Positions 11,608-22,170 of a stretch of 64,000 bases of DNA are shown one piece after another (position 1 is the stretch's first letter; each line of letters begins with the position of its first letter). The position numbers and the translations under genes are program-made. The notes below the pieces were generated by a model, which was given only the letters and a program-made list of their open reading frames with translations, was not told where the DNA came from and made no database searches. The DNA lies in NCBI GenBank assembly GCA_003024785.1, contig PUQB01000182.1:272001-336000 (forward strand), written 5' to 3'. Source of the DNA: Selaginella tamariscina. Its lineage: Eukaryota > Streptophyta > Lycopodiopsida > Selaginellales > Selaginellaceae.

Positions 11608-12898
11608 CTATGCATCCTCCGGCCCATGCAAGTCTTCATGTGGTTCTCCCTCAGCCACAATAGGATCCCCATAATCTTCGAAAATCTCTGCTTCCTTCAA
11701 GGCTTGAATGTGTTTCTCCCATGCTTTGATCTCGGCATTGATGTTTGTCTCACCAACATCAATCAAGAAGTTGTGCAAGATGCAACAACTTTTGATGGTG
11801 TTCGGTAGGTACTTCGGCTTGATCCTTTGTTTTTGATCCAAGCATTTGAATTTCATTTTCAAAAGTCCAAATGCTTGTTCAATAACAATCCGGGCCAGAT
11901 GGTGTTGCTGGTTGTACTCCGCCTCAGTCACCGTCAACCAGGAACCTGTTTCAAATGAATAATTAAGAAAAAAAAAAACAATCAGCTTACCCAAGTGAGG
12001 GATCATCAAGTGCTGATGCAGCTGGTAGCCTTTGTCTCCCACCAGGTATGGCTCAATCCACTCATCAAAAGCAAACTCCCGAGGAACTGTGAGTAATTCC
12101 CTCGCTTGGATCTTGTGGCATAGCCCGGAGTTCCGAAAAACCCTCATGTCATGAACACTCCCTGGGAAAAAAAAAAAACCAATTAGATGTATAGAAGAAA
12201 AAATTAAAAGTAATTACCTGGCCAGCCTGCATAGATACTCAAGAACCTTTTCTGAGCGTCACAAACCCCCTGCAAGATCACGGAGTACCGTTGCTTTCGA
12301 TCAAAGTAGCCCTCACCATCTGGGCCAACTGGTCGAATAATCTCGAAATGTGTACAGTCGATCGCCCCAGCCACATTAGGGAGACGGGTCTTGGTGATTT
12401 GCTGAAAATCTGCCACCACAGCTCTAACCTCCGCTGCTGTCTCCGGGAATCGAATCTTGTACCTGAGGCACTTGACGATTGCAGCAGTTGTCTGCACCAC
12501 AATGTCATGTGCAGTGGCTTCCCTGATCCCAAACTTGTCAGACAGTCGGAGTAGTCGGTGTTCTTGAACAACTTGTACAAGGTGACCCCCAAACGAACAT
12601 CCACTGGCATCGCTCTCCTAAACTTTGTATCCTGCTTGCAGATTTCAGCCTCCAGAATGCCACAAAGCCCGAAAGAATGCTTCTTCTCCATCCTCAGCTT
12701 CCGCTTCCATCGACCAGGGTCATACAACTCCATGAAGAACTTGCTCCATGTTGTCATACACCGCGGCTTCACCCACCAGAGACCGGTGTCAAGTCGCTTG
12801 GACAAGACTGCTCGACAAAGCTTGTCTTCGTCCTCCTCGTCCGGAAGAGTTTGTGCCACCGGGGTCTTGTCATCGATAATGGATTGAAAAGCCTCCAT
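11608..12898 (-). CDS. PIF/Harbinger (HARBI1-like) DDE transposase, three exons
   Basis: The nuclease would cut and rejoin DNA at the element's terminal repeats. The protein starts MEAFQSIIDD at 12,898. Its upstream half has a helix-turn-helix-like region (RRAMPVDVRLGVTLYKLF). The catalytic triad is visible in order: D in AGAIDCTHFE, D in LVGDKGYQ, and E in RIVIEQAFGLLK. Two introns with GT-AG ends (12,162-12,217 and 11,946-11,990; 56 and 45 nt) join GWPG to SVHDMRV and IPHLG to SWLTVTE without a phase change. It ends at a TAG at 11,608. There is one frame change near 12,540, within KNTDYSD...KFGIREAT, where one base seems missing. This is either decay or a sequence error like those in the host genes. 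Length with both frames counted is about 390 residues, usual for the family. Confidence 0.85.
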
Positions 12899-13165
12899 AG
12901 CGAGAAACAAAACTTGCAAAATAAGTAAGATTACCTTGTTCCTCAATAAGGCATCGATGACTGCTGCTTGATTGTTGAAAGAACCATGTTCCTCTTGAGC
13001 ATCTCTTTCGTTTTCCCCGGAAGCATCTTCTGTTTCCTCGGGTTGAACTGTTCCAAGATCCTGAAAAAAAAAACGGTTAGAAAAAATCTAAAACTATAAT
13101 AGCCTAAACATAGTTTAGTCTAATATTAATAATTAACGTCCCCCTAAAATCCGAAAACAAGACGG

Positions 13166-14541
13166 CTAACTCCTGGATGCAGCCCCGTTCAAGAAGTTGG
13201 AGATGGAGGTTGCAAGGTTGGAGATGGCTCCAGCTAAAACTGTTGCAGCTGAAGCCTTTTCCTTCTCATCCAGGCTATTCTCCTTCATGCAAACAATGCT
13301 CTCCTTTTGCCATGCTAGATTCTGCTCATTTCGAGCACCAGCGAGAGCATTCCCCTCAGCAAGCAAAGTTGTCATGCTTTTCTCGGCCTTCTTCGGGTTC
13401 TTCCACTTCCCTGAACTCCCTGGTACCTGTGTAGCATCTCCAGGAGGATCAACACCATCCGCGGGATCCTCCTCGTAAGCTTCCTCTTCCGAAGCATCTG
13501 AATCAGCAAGAAATGTTGGAGATGTCGATGCCTGCTTCATAGGAATTCATCCATGATGTTGAAGTACTCGACTGGGAACACCTTCAAGTTCAGCTTCACC
13601 GGCATAAGTCGCTTTGCATCCTCGTGGCTCAAGCTAAAGTAGTCGGGGTTTCCAGTTTTCCTTTGGAAATCGCAAACGCACTTGTAGTCGAGTCCGGCAT
13701 GCCAGCAGCCTGCATCTTATTCGCAATCCTCTTCCAGCGATTAGTTGCTGTCAACGTCATCTCATCGCTGCCCCGCATTGCCCCGATCTTTCCAAGGTGA
13801 TCTTCCCGTTTGAAGTCAATGAGGGAAGCCGTCTCATCATCCCCCAGTTTTTCCCACGTTTCTTTCTCAATTTCTTCGCGACATGAACACCTGCCTCCCC
13901 TTCCTCGTCGTCATTGCCTTCCTCTTCATCACCTCGATCATCTTCTTCCACCTCCTGTTCAACGGCAATGTCATCCTGCTCCTCCAAGTTATGAAACCAG
14001 AACTGCTGTCCTGGTGACTGCTCCTGCTCCAGCTCCAGTCACCTACTCCGGCACCCTAAACCCGAAACCACTCTCCTAGAATCTGAGCTAAACTTGGTTT
14101 GAAGCTTACCTCGTTGGTTGTCGTAGAAGAAAATTCAGAGAACAATTGAGTTCTAGAAGCCCTGGGGGAGAGGCTACACTCCCTGTGCTACAGCTCTGTG
14201 CTCAGCTCCCTGTGCTACAGCTCCCTGCGCTCCAGCTCCAAGTCCGCCCTGATTGAGGCCAAGATTCGAGAGATCGGCATCTCCACGGCCTCGGCCCCAG
14301 GCAGCCTGCCTCCTCGAACAATAGCTGGGCCTGGTGCTCGTCCTCCAGCCCCAAATGCTCCTCCACCACGATTGCTCCTCACTCCACGAGCAGCACCTCC
14401 TCACTGGATGCCACTGCCCCTCATCTCCTCGTCAAACCCTACAGCTCCTCCTTCCCCAAAATCAGCTGCTCCTCCTTCCTCCACTGAATCCCCAACAGGA
14501 TCTAACGCTAGGGCGATGATTGCTGTCGGCTCCCCCGCCAT
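13166..14541 (-). CDS. Harbinger companion protein, Myb/SANT-like
   Basis: PIF/Harbinger elements normally encode a second protein with a Myb/SANT-like domain that helps the transposase enter the nucleus and bind DNA. Here a probable ATG lies at 14,541 (MAGEPTAIIALALDP). It is followed by a Gly/Ala/Glu-rich low-complexity region and then an acidic stretch (EEDDRGDEEEGNDDEEGEAG, about 13.9 kb). After that come a tryptophan/basic block with WDDETASLIDFKRED and RWKRIANKMQAAGMPD (about 13.65-13.8 kb) that resembles a trihelix/SANT domain, and the segment LMPVKLNLKVFPVEYFNIMD. The C-terminal part (MKQASTSPTFLADSD...) contains a helical region near LAGAISNLATSISNFL and stops at 13,166. The frame changes at least twice and an intron may be present, so exact exons are not given. 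Assignment rests on position and domain style. Confidence 0.65.
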
Positions 14542-14847
14542 AAAATGCCTGAGCTCGGCAGCTCACGGCAAAAAACTGAAATGCCCTAATCAAGGCGCCA
14601 GAATCTTTGGGGAATCTCGGAGATTCCTTTTAAAAATATTTTAAGTTTAAAAAACCCCCCCCCCATCTTTTAAAATCGTTCTGAATGTTTTAAAAAATGA
14701 AAACATTGTGTTAAAGTTAGCACTATGTGCGAATCAAAATGTTTTAAAAAAATATCCTAAATTTTAATGTAAAGTAATTTACTTTATTTTAAAACATAGT
14801 GCGAATGAATTCATCACTTAAATTTAGCACATTTCAAGAATAAAGAG

Positions 14848-14865
14848 CAGGTGCGAATGGCTCCA
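14848..14865 (-). repeat. Right terminal inverted repeat of Harbinger element
   Basis: 18 bp, CAGGTGCGAATGGCTCCA, an exact reverse complement of the left end. Confidence 0.9.
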
Positions 14866-15410
14866 ATTGAGGACGTGGCAGGATTGCTGACGAGGTAGGA
14901 ACTCTGGCGTGGGAGAAGTGCTGATGTGGCAGGAGAGCTGATGTGTCAGGACTCCCGGGAGTCCCAGAAATCTTTGTTCGAATTATGCTAAGGAAAAAAG
15001 TGTTGTAGCTTAAAACGGACGTGAAAAACATGTAAGGGTGGTCGCTCTATGGAGAATTTCAAAAGGAAGGATAATGAGCGGCGAGTGTCTTATTTGAGGT
15101 GCTCAAATCTCATACTGACTCCGGTTGTTCCGAGGTCACATTGTTCGTTCGTCTTAGTTTTTTCCTGTCGCCCATACTTTCGAGGTATGTTAGAATGCTT
15201 AAGGGCCTGACCTTATGCCTTGGTGATTTCAGGAGGCAGGCATTCGTGTTTTCCGGAATAACTGGAAGGTCGGTTATTGGAAACTGGATAAAACGTCAAT
15301 GGGAGATCAGATCGGTGAGCAATAGGTCACGATATAAATCTCTCCTTGTCACGCTTTTTTGAAGGTAATATAGGCTCAATTCAAGCTGCATAACAAGTTA
15401 CATCGACTTC
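14866..15410. other. Retroelement-derived spacer, no gene recognised
   Basis: The first 80 bp carry GATGTGGCAGGA-type units as in the R1 minisatellite. The rest, including an 87-codon open frame at 15,099-15,362, has no recognisable domain. I see no host gene. Confidence 0.5.
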
Positions 15411-16254
15411 TTGTTTGCTACCCTCACTATCAAGGACTTACTTGCCAATCAAGCCTTCACTTACCAGAGCTACTCTGCATAGCTTGCCCGGATCCTTTCA
15501 TATCCAGAGTTGCTCTCCACAGCCTGATTGACTTTGAACATGAGGAGGAGACTCACACGAATCACCGTTGGGAGCTCTCAGTTCATCTCCTCCATCTCCT
15601 GGTCTCAGCAAGGAGACCCTGAACAACCTGGGAATCACCCCAAGAACAAGTCCCACTTCTCGTCTCATTTCTCTTAGAAATGCCCCTTTGTTTTGGGGAT
15701 GGTTATCCCCCATTTTAATTATTGCAGGAATCATGCTTGAAGAAGCTCTCTAATTCTCTTTTCTAATTAAACCATTTGATGAGGGGTGGCTATCCCCCAG
15801 TCCTTTTTGAGGAGGGTGAACTGTCCCCCTATTACCTCCAGAACTCTTGCTATGCCCCAACTCTCACTTCTATGGGGAGAGAGAGGTGCGGAGGTGATAG
15901 GACTCCCGCAGAACTCCTGCCACATCAGCATGAGCAGAGTACTTCTTGTGCTAGTTTGCCACTAACCAGCACCTTGTTGCTCGGTTATTTCCCCCTTGAA
16001 GTCCTGCCACGTCAGGACTCACGCTACATCAGCACTCCCGCCACGTCAGCGCTTCTCGCGATTCCTGCCACATCAGGGCTTCTTGCGATTCCTGCCACAT
16101 CAGTGCTTCTCGCGATTCCTGCCACATCAGCGCTTCTCAGAACTTGAAGTTGTTTTGTCAGGGCATGTTCTGAGAGCCTCGACTCTCCAATGTTGCCACA
16201 TCAGCCCTCCTCGCAATCAAGACATATCACCGGCACCCTTGAATCCTACCACAT
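15411..16254 (-). repeat. R1 LTR-like repeat, copy c, with minisatellite
   Basis: Shared R1 blocks include CAAGGACTTACTTGCCAA, CTGGGAATCACCCCAAG-like text, the GGGGTGGCTATCCCCCA box and GGGGAGAGAGAGGTGCGGA. The distal part carries the minisatellite at 16,001-16,137. Chromovirus C is inserted at its end. The R1 sequence continues on the other side (21,366 to about 21,410) with ACAGTTATTTAGAGGAGAAG, which aligns to the corresponding end of copy b. Confidence 0.6.
16001..16137 (+). repeat. Minisatellite, 27-bp unit with CCACGTCA/CCACATCA cores
   Basis: Units of 27 bp (CGCTTCTCGCGATTCC followed by TGCCACATCAG) are repeated about three times almost exactly. Two looser units carry TGCCACGTCAG. The same motif array occurs in R1 copy a (about 2,240-2,400) and, reversed, in copy b (about 2,740-2,880). 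Confidence 0.85.
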
Positions 16255-16565
16255 TGTCAAGAACCAAGCTGCAGAGACCGGAAACAAGCTGAACTTGATT
16301 ACTGGAGAAGAACAAGGACAAGACACAAAGGCTTAGCTCCTAGACTGGTGTTGAACCAGAATGCTTAACCCTATATCCTATCCTCCTTTATATAACATAA
16401 AAAAGAGGCCAACCTTTAAAGGTTGGCCTCCTTAACCTTTAAAGGTTAAGGGCCAACCTATGGTTTAAGCTTAAACCCAGTTTAGCTGTTAACCTTGCTT
16501 CCGTGTGACGATTAGGTCAGTTGGTCGTTGGTCAACGGTCAACGGTCGTCGGTCAGATCGTCACA
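16255..16565 (-). repeat. 3' LTR of chromovirus C
   Basis: 311 bp. It contains two adjacent perfect 22-bp palindromes (16,407-16,428 and 16,430-16,451) built on AACCTTTAAAGGTT, and GGTCAACGGTCAACGGTCG repeats in its U3 part. Confidence 0.88.
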
Positions 16566-19500
16566 CCACCCCCCTCCTTCGAGAGCCGGGCTTGTTCGGA
16601 TACCTACGATGGAAGTCGGTGACGGCATCGTGAGCGTGTTGCAGATGAGCAGCAGGTTCCCAAGAGCGTTCACTTGGCGGGTAACCAACCCAATCGACTA
16701 GATAGTAAAGATGCCGTCGAATGAACTTCGAATCCAGAATCTCATTGACTTCATACTCCAGGTCGTTGTCGATGGTGACGGGAGCAGGTGGCGGAGGTGT
16801 ACGACTAGGAAGAGTGTTCGGATGATAAGGCTCGAGCAAAGAGACGTGGAAGACCGGATGGATGTGCATCAAGGAGGGAAGCTCCAAACGATAAGCCACA
16901 TCATTGATCTGGGCAGCCACCGGGAACGGACCGAGGCGTTGGTAGTCAAACTTCTCACAAGGGCGAGTAGTCTTGATGTTGCGCCGAAGAAGCCAAACTT
17001 GATCACCTACCTGATAAACTGGACCATCCTTTCGATACCGATCGGCAGCAGTTTTCTGATGTTCTTGTGCCTCTATAAGGTGTTGATGTAGCGTAGACTG
17101 GACAGATTGGAGTTGTGCGAGTCGATCTTCGGCAGATGGATTTACTGAGCTCCCGGATGTGTCAAAATTCCAGCGTGGATGATATCCCGTCAAGGCGTAG
17201 AAAGGAGAGACACCGGTTGAAGCATGCTTCGTGTTGTTGTAGGAGAACTCTGCTAGAGAAAGTAGTGTCAACCAATCATCCTGCTGATAATTGATTAAGC
17301 ACCGTAAATACTGCTCGAGGGTCTGAATTGTACGTTCAGATTGACCGTCGGACTCAGGATGATAGCCGGAAGATAATGATCACTTAATCTTGAGAAGCTC
17401 GAGAAGTCGTTGCCAGAATTTGGCGATGAATTGCGGTCCACGATCACTGACAATGTTGTCGGGAAGGCCATGAAGTCGGAAAACACCGTTCATAACCAAG
17501 TTAGCTGTATCCTCACTGGAGGTAGTCTTTGTGCACGGTAAGAAATGAGCCATCTTGGTGAAGCGATCTACAACCACGAGCACAGCGTCAAACCCTTGAA
17601 CTGGTGGAAGGTCAGTCACAAAGTCCATCGAGATACAAGACCAAGGTGTAGTCGGACTCAGAAGTGGTTGAAGAAGACCATACGGACGATGACGAGGAAT
17701 CTTGGCACGGGCACAGATGTCACAGGTACGGATAAACACTTCCACGGATTGTCGGAGACGAGGCCACCCAAAGTTACGACTGATTAGCTCCACTGTTTTC
17801 GTAACGCCGAAGTGCCCAGCAAGTGGAGTGTCATGATGAGACTAACACTTGAAGGCGAGCATTACCCGGTGGAACGTAAACCAAGTCCCTACAAAGAAGT
17901 AAGCTGTCGGAGAACCGGAACTGATCATAGTCGGATCGAGAGTTGGAAGTAACATTGCCAGCAAGATGACCCAAGACGTCTTGGGCTAACGTATCGGAGA
18001 CAAGATCGGAACGGATCTGGTCGAAGAGACTGAAGTCGGAAGGCGTAACATGAATTGCGAGAGCTTGAAGACGTTCTGGGCCGAGTACCACTTGTTTCTG
18101 CTGATCAAACTCAATATCACCAGCTTGCGGGGCCAAATATGCTCGTTGAGAGAGAGCATCTGACTGAACCTGCTGGCTACCAGGACGATACTTGATCTCA
18201 AAGTCAAAACGAGAGAGAATCTGGTGGGTCCAACGAGCTTGACGTCGATTGAGAACTTGAGCTTGAGTGAAGTACACCAAATTCCGATGGTCGGTGAAGA
18301 CAGTGACCTTGTGCGGTGAACCTTCAAGAAACCGGCGCCATTCCTGGAAACAGTCCACGATGGTAAGAAGTTCCTTGTCATGGATCTCGTAGTTGATCTC
18401 GGCAGCAATAAACTTCCGAGAATGGAACGCCACAGGATGAAGTTCCTTGTCGGAGCCGTACTGAAACAGAATACCCCTAAGGCGAAGTCAGATGCATCTG
18501 TCTCCATCACAAAGGGCTTGGTCGGATCAGGATGAAGTAGAATCGGAGCAGAGGTGAAGGCGAACTTGAGCGTGATAAACGCATTTTCAGCTGCCATAGT
18601 CCATACGAAAGGAACGTCCTTCTTGGTGAGTTGGTGCAATGGAAATACAATCTCAGAAAAGTCCTTGATGAAGCGTCGGTAGAAGTTGGCAAACCCCAGA
18701 AAACACTGAACATCACGGGCAGTCTTCAGTTTCCCACTCAAGCACTGCACGAACCTTTGCAGGATCCATAGAAATACCGGAGCGTGAGACCACATAACCC
18801 AAAAACTCGACCTGATTTTGGTGGAATTGGCATTTCTCTAACTTGGCGTAAAGACCATGTTGACGAAGTCGTGCTAGTACTTGACGAACATGTTGCTGAT
18901 GTTCCTCCTCCGTCTTCGAAAAGATCAAGATGTCATCCAAATAAATAATAACAAACCAATCGAGGAAGTCGCGAAAAACATCATTAGCCATGTGCTGGAA
19001 GACGGCAGGGCATTGGTTAACCCAAACGGCATGACAGTATACTCGAAATGGCCATAACGTGTACGAAAAGCAGTCTTCCACTCATCACCAGACGGATACG
19101 AATCAAGTTGTAAGCGCCGAAGGTCGATCTTCGTGAAATACCGAGCCCCATGTAGACGGTCGAGAATCTCAGAAATCAATGGGAGCGGATACCGGTTGCG
19201 AATTGTGATCTTGTTGAGCTCGCGATAATCAACCACGAGCCGAAGAGAGCCATCCTTCTTCTTAACAAAGAAGATAGGAGCACCTGCAGGGGACTTGGAG
19301 TGGCGAATGAAGCCATTAGCGAGATTGTCGTTGATATACTCGCGTAGAGCGTCTAACTCGACTGGAGATAAACCGTAGATCGGGCCGAACGGAGGTGTCT
19401 TGCCATCTATAGTGTCAATCGGGCAATCATAAGGACGATGCTCAGGAAGTCGGCTAGCTTGCATCTTGTCGAAAACATCAAAATCTTGGTATACCGTCGG

Positions 19501-21067
19501 GAGAGCACTTGGAGCAGATGTAGCGGGAGTTGAAGCTGGAGTCACCATCATGGCAAAGACCGTGTTGGGAGTACAACCGGCACGAACGAATTTTGCCAAT
19601 GAGATGGGAGAAATACGGATCGGACGAGTTGTCGAAGTCGAAGTCGAAACTGGAGTTGTTGTCGTCAGAGTTGGAACTGAGGCGACCACGGTACGAGTTA
19701 TCCAATCAATCTCCGGATTGAGAGTCCGAACCAAGGAAGACCAAGAATAACCGGAGTGTCAGGAATTGAAGTGACGTTGAAGGAGACCGTGCATGAGATA
19801 CTACCGAGGGAGACCTTGAGAGGCACCGTTTCTTCAGTAATATCGCCGATGTCATAGGCCTACCGTCCGCAACTGTCAACCCAATTGGATCAGAACGGAG
19901 ATGGAGCTTCAGATTATGTTGTAAGATGAAGTGTCGATCAATCAAATTACCAGTGGCGCCACTGTCGAGGAGTGCCGCAACATGAAATTGACGACCGTCG
20001 GAGCTAGAAATTCGGATTTGACAAAGAAAGGGCTTACTAGTACTAGTGGCCGGAATCGAAGGTAGGGCAACTTCCGAGGGCGAATTTTTCGGAGCAACTT
20101 GCGCCTGTCCAGCTGAAATGCTCCTATTCGGACTGGACCTCCTCGTTTCCCGACTTGACGGAGGGAGCGTCCACAACCCGAGCTTGAATGCGTTGCCGAT
20201 TAGGGCACCCAAAATCCGATGTCCCGCTCCACCACAATATAGACACAAATTGGCTTGAAGGCGTCACTGTTTCTCGCGGGAGTGAGGGACCACAAGGACG
20301 AAGCGTATCAACTTGCATCGGCTCAGCTTCTTGAGGTGGGGTCGTAGTTGCTTGAGAACCCTGACTTGGCGGAACGGAAACTCGGAAGGCAGGCCGTGAT
20401 CGTTTCTCTTGACGCCGTTCGAAGAGCCGATTGTCGCACCGAATTGCTTGGGCGATGGCATTCTCAAGAGAGTCGGGGTCGGCGAACGTAATCAGTAGGT
20501 CCTTGACATCGTCTCAAAGACCTTCACGGAATTGATCGCGGAGAGCCGCGTCGTCCCAATTAATGTCGCAAGCTATTTGCCGAAACTCGGATGCATACGC
20601 GGAAGGCGGAACGGGAACCTTGACGAAGTCGTCGAAGCTTGTTTGACGCCGTGCACTCGCGATCCATGTCACCAAAAGCCGCTTCAAACTCTTGGTAAAA
20701 AGCATCCCATGAATCAAGTAACGTTGAATCCTTCTCAAATAAAAGAGCAAACCACTTCAAAGCTGACCCGGTGAGGAGAGTTCCCACGAGACCCACTTGT
20801 GAAGCCGCTGTCGGGTACCGATGAGAATGAGACGAAACACCAACTTGACTTGATTCACAAACCGCGAAATTGGGAGCATTTGCCATCAAACTTGGCTGGT
20901 AAGCTGACTTTTGGTTCTGGAGGACGAGATGTAGACGCTGATTGTTGTAAGACCTGCTGGAGTCGCTGATTCTCAAGTTGCAACTGCTGGAGTTGCTGCG
21001 TGAGGTGCTCGATCGAAGCCATGCCGAGAACTTGAAGACAAGAGCAAGAAGGGATTCTGGTTCAAAC

Positions 21068-21365
21068 TGTCAGGAACCAAGCCGCAGAGACCGGAAACAA
21101 GCTGAACTTGATTACTGGAGAAGAACAAGGACAAGACACAAAGGCTTAGCTCCTAGACTGGTGTTGAACCAGAATGCTTAACCCTATATCCTATCCTCCT
21201 TTATATAAATAAAAAGGAGGCCAACCTTTATAACCTTTAAAGGTTAAGGGCCAACCTATGGTTTAAGCTTAAACCCGAGTTTAGCTGTTAACCTTGCTTT
21301 CGTGTGACGATTAGGTCAGTCGGTCATCGGTCAATGGTCAACGGTCGTCGATCAGATCGTCCACA
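21068..21365 (-). repeat. 5' LTR of chromovirus C
   Basis: 298 bp, with the same ends as the 3' LTR. Only one of the two palindromes is complete here. Confidence 0.85.
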
Positions 21366-21370
21366 CACAT

Positions 21371-21642
21371 CAACGCGGAACAGTTATTTAGAGGAGAAGT
21401 GATGTTTATTTTCATATGCCCCTACTAACGGAACCAGCTTGGCTTTATGAGCCATATCTACGTAACACATTAGCTCGGGTGACACTTCAAGGTATATATA
21501 AACCATGTGAGCTTGAAATATTTCCAGGCGAGCTGGTTGGATACCTTGGCAATGTTCGATTTCGAGATAATTTACAAGGCAGGCAAAACGAACATCATCC
21601 TGGATGCTCTCAGCAGGAAGGAACAACTCAGGTAGCGATGAC
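21371..21642 (+). mobile_element. Gypsy RNase H tail fragment (element D)
   Basis: The plus strand contains the end of an RNase H domain, with FEIIYKAGKTNIILDALSRK near 21.56-21.63 kb, the usual DALSR signature. It is followed directly by an LTR-like repeat. It is a broken remnant, and its upstream parts are displaced or lost. Confidence 0.6.
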
Positions 21643-22170
21643 TGTTATGACTAGTCCTTGTCCGGTTGTTTTTTGGCCCTTGTGCGACTTAAGGCCTTAT
21701 CTGTTTGACGGTTCACTGTGTGAGAACGGTAACCGAGTGTTTCCGAGACTTAACCCTTGGAATCACCTAAGGGGTGCCGCCTTCTAAATCCCCCGAAGGC
21801 GGGTACTTAAGGGTCTCTGTTGATATCATTCAGTAGCTCGGATTATCCACAACAACTATGTTCTTGGGGGAACCGTCCTCAAGATATCCACTTCTGAGAA
21901 ATCACCCAACAGCAGGCCTCAACACCTAGCGTCTCTCAGTTTTAAGCTAGTTGCAGATAATTCCCCCCGAGCGAGATGAATAACAACCTTACACGACAAG
22001 GTCCGTATTGGGCCTCTGTCCTCAGCGTGTTTTCGTCACCTAAAGTTATCTTTGCCAGTTAGCCGGAGATACCGGAGGCATCAAGGTTCTTCCCACACAC
22101 CTCGTTCACATTCACGGTGTAGCCCTGCCACAGTCTTACACCGACTCGGTTGCCTCCTTTGTTACCTGCA
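21643..22170 (+). repeat. R1-related LTR-like repeat, second subfamily, copy 1
   Basis: It starts TGTTATGACTAGTCCTTGTC and contains AACCCTTGGAATCACCTAAG and GGGGTGCCGCC, then the common R1 core (GCTCGGATTA, TCACCCAACAGCAGGCCTC, ACACGACAAGGTCCG). It starts the same way as the repeat at 33,196 and lies right after a DALSR-type RNase H tail, consistent with a 3' LTR. Confidence 0.6.

Larger units (their letters stand above)
11230..14865 (-). mobile_element. PIF/Harbinger DNA transposon
   Basis: The 3.6-kb element is bounded by perfect 18-bp terminal inverted repeats beginning TGGAGCCATTCGCACCTG. It encodes the two proteins typical of PIF/Harbinger elements, both on the minus strand: a DDE nuclease (11,608-12,898) and a Myb/SANT-like protein (about 13,166-14,541). 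The ends are A/T-rich with repeated TTTTAAAATA. They also carry extra copies of ATTCGCAC or its complement (near 11,299, 11,416, 14,728, 14,798), which may be subterminal transposase-binding sites. Flanking trinucleotides are ATA on the left and ATT on the right. The usual TAA/TTA duplication is therefore not clean. It sits in retroelement-derived DNA. Each gene carries at least one reading-frame discrepancy, so current activity is uncertain. Confidence 0.9.
16255..21365 (-). mobile_element. Gypsy chromovirus copy C, all domains present
   Basis: This is a 5.1-kb element on the minus strand with LTRs of 298 bp (5', 21,068-21,365) and 311 bp (3', 16,255-16,565). The target duplication CACAT is at 16,250-16,254 and 21,366-21,370. 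In coding order it shows gag (about 20.26-20.98 kb), a CCHC knuckle (CLYCGGAGHR), retropepsin (LLDSGATGN), reverse transcriptase ([10 protein letters not shown]), RNase H ([11 protein letters not shown]), a zinc-binding and DDE integrase (about 17.3-17.85 kb), and a C-terminal chromodomain ([17 protein letters not shown], about 16.66-16.72 kb). The chromodomain marks it as a chromovirus, a group whose integrases target modified histones. It is broken with several breaks. LTRs are roughly 95 percent alike by eye, so it is moderately young. It is inserted in R1 copy c. Confidence 0.93.

Noticed and set aside
14198-14644. Plus-strand Pro/Ser/Ala-rich open frame
   Set aside because: It lies antisense to the Gly/Ala-rich start of the Harbinger companion protein, and its composition is explained by that gene.
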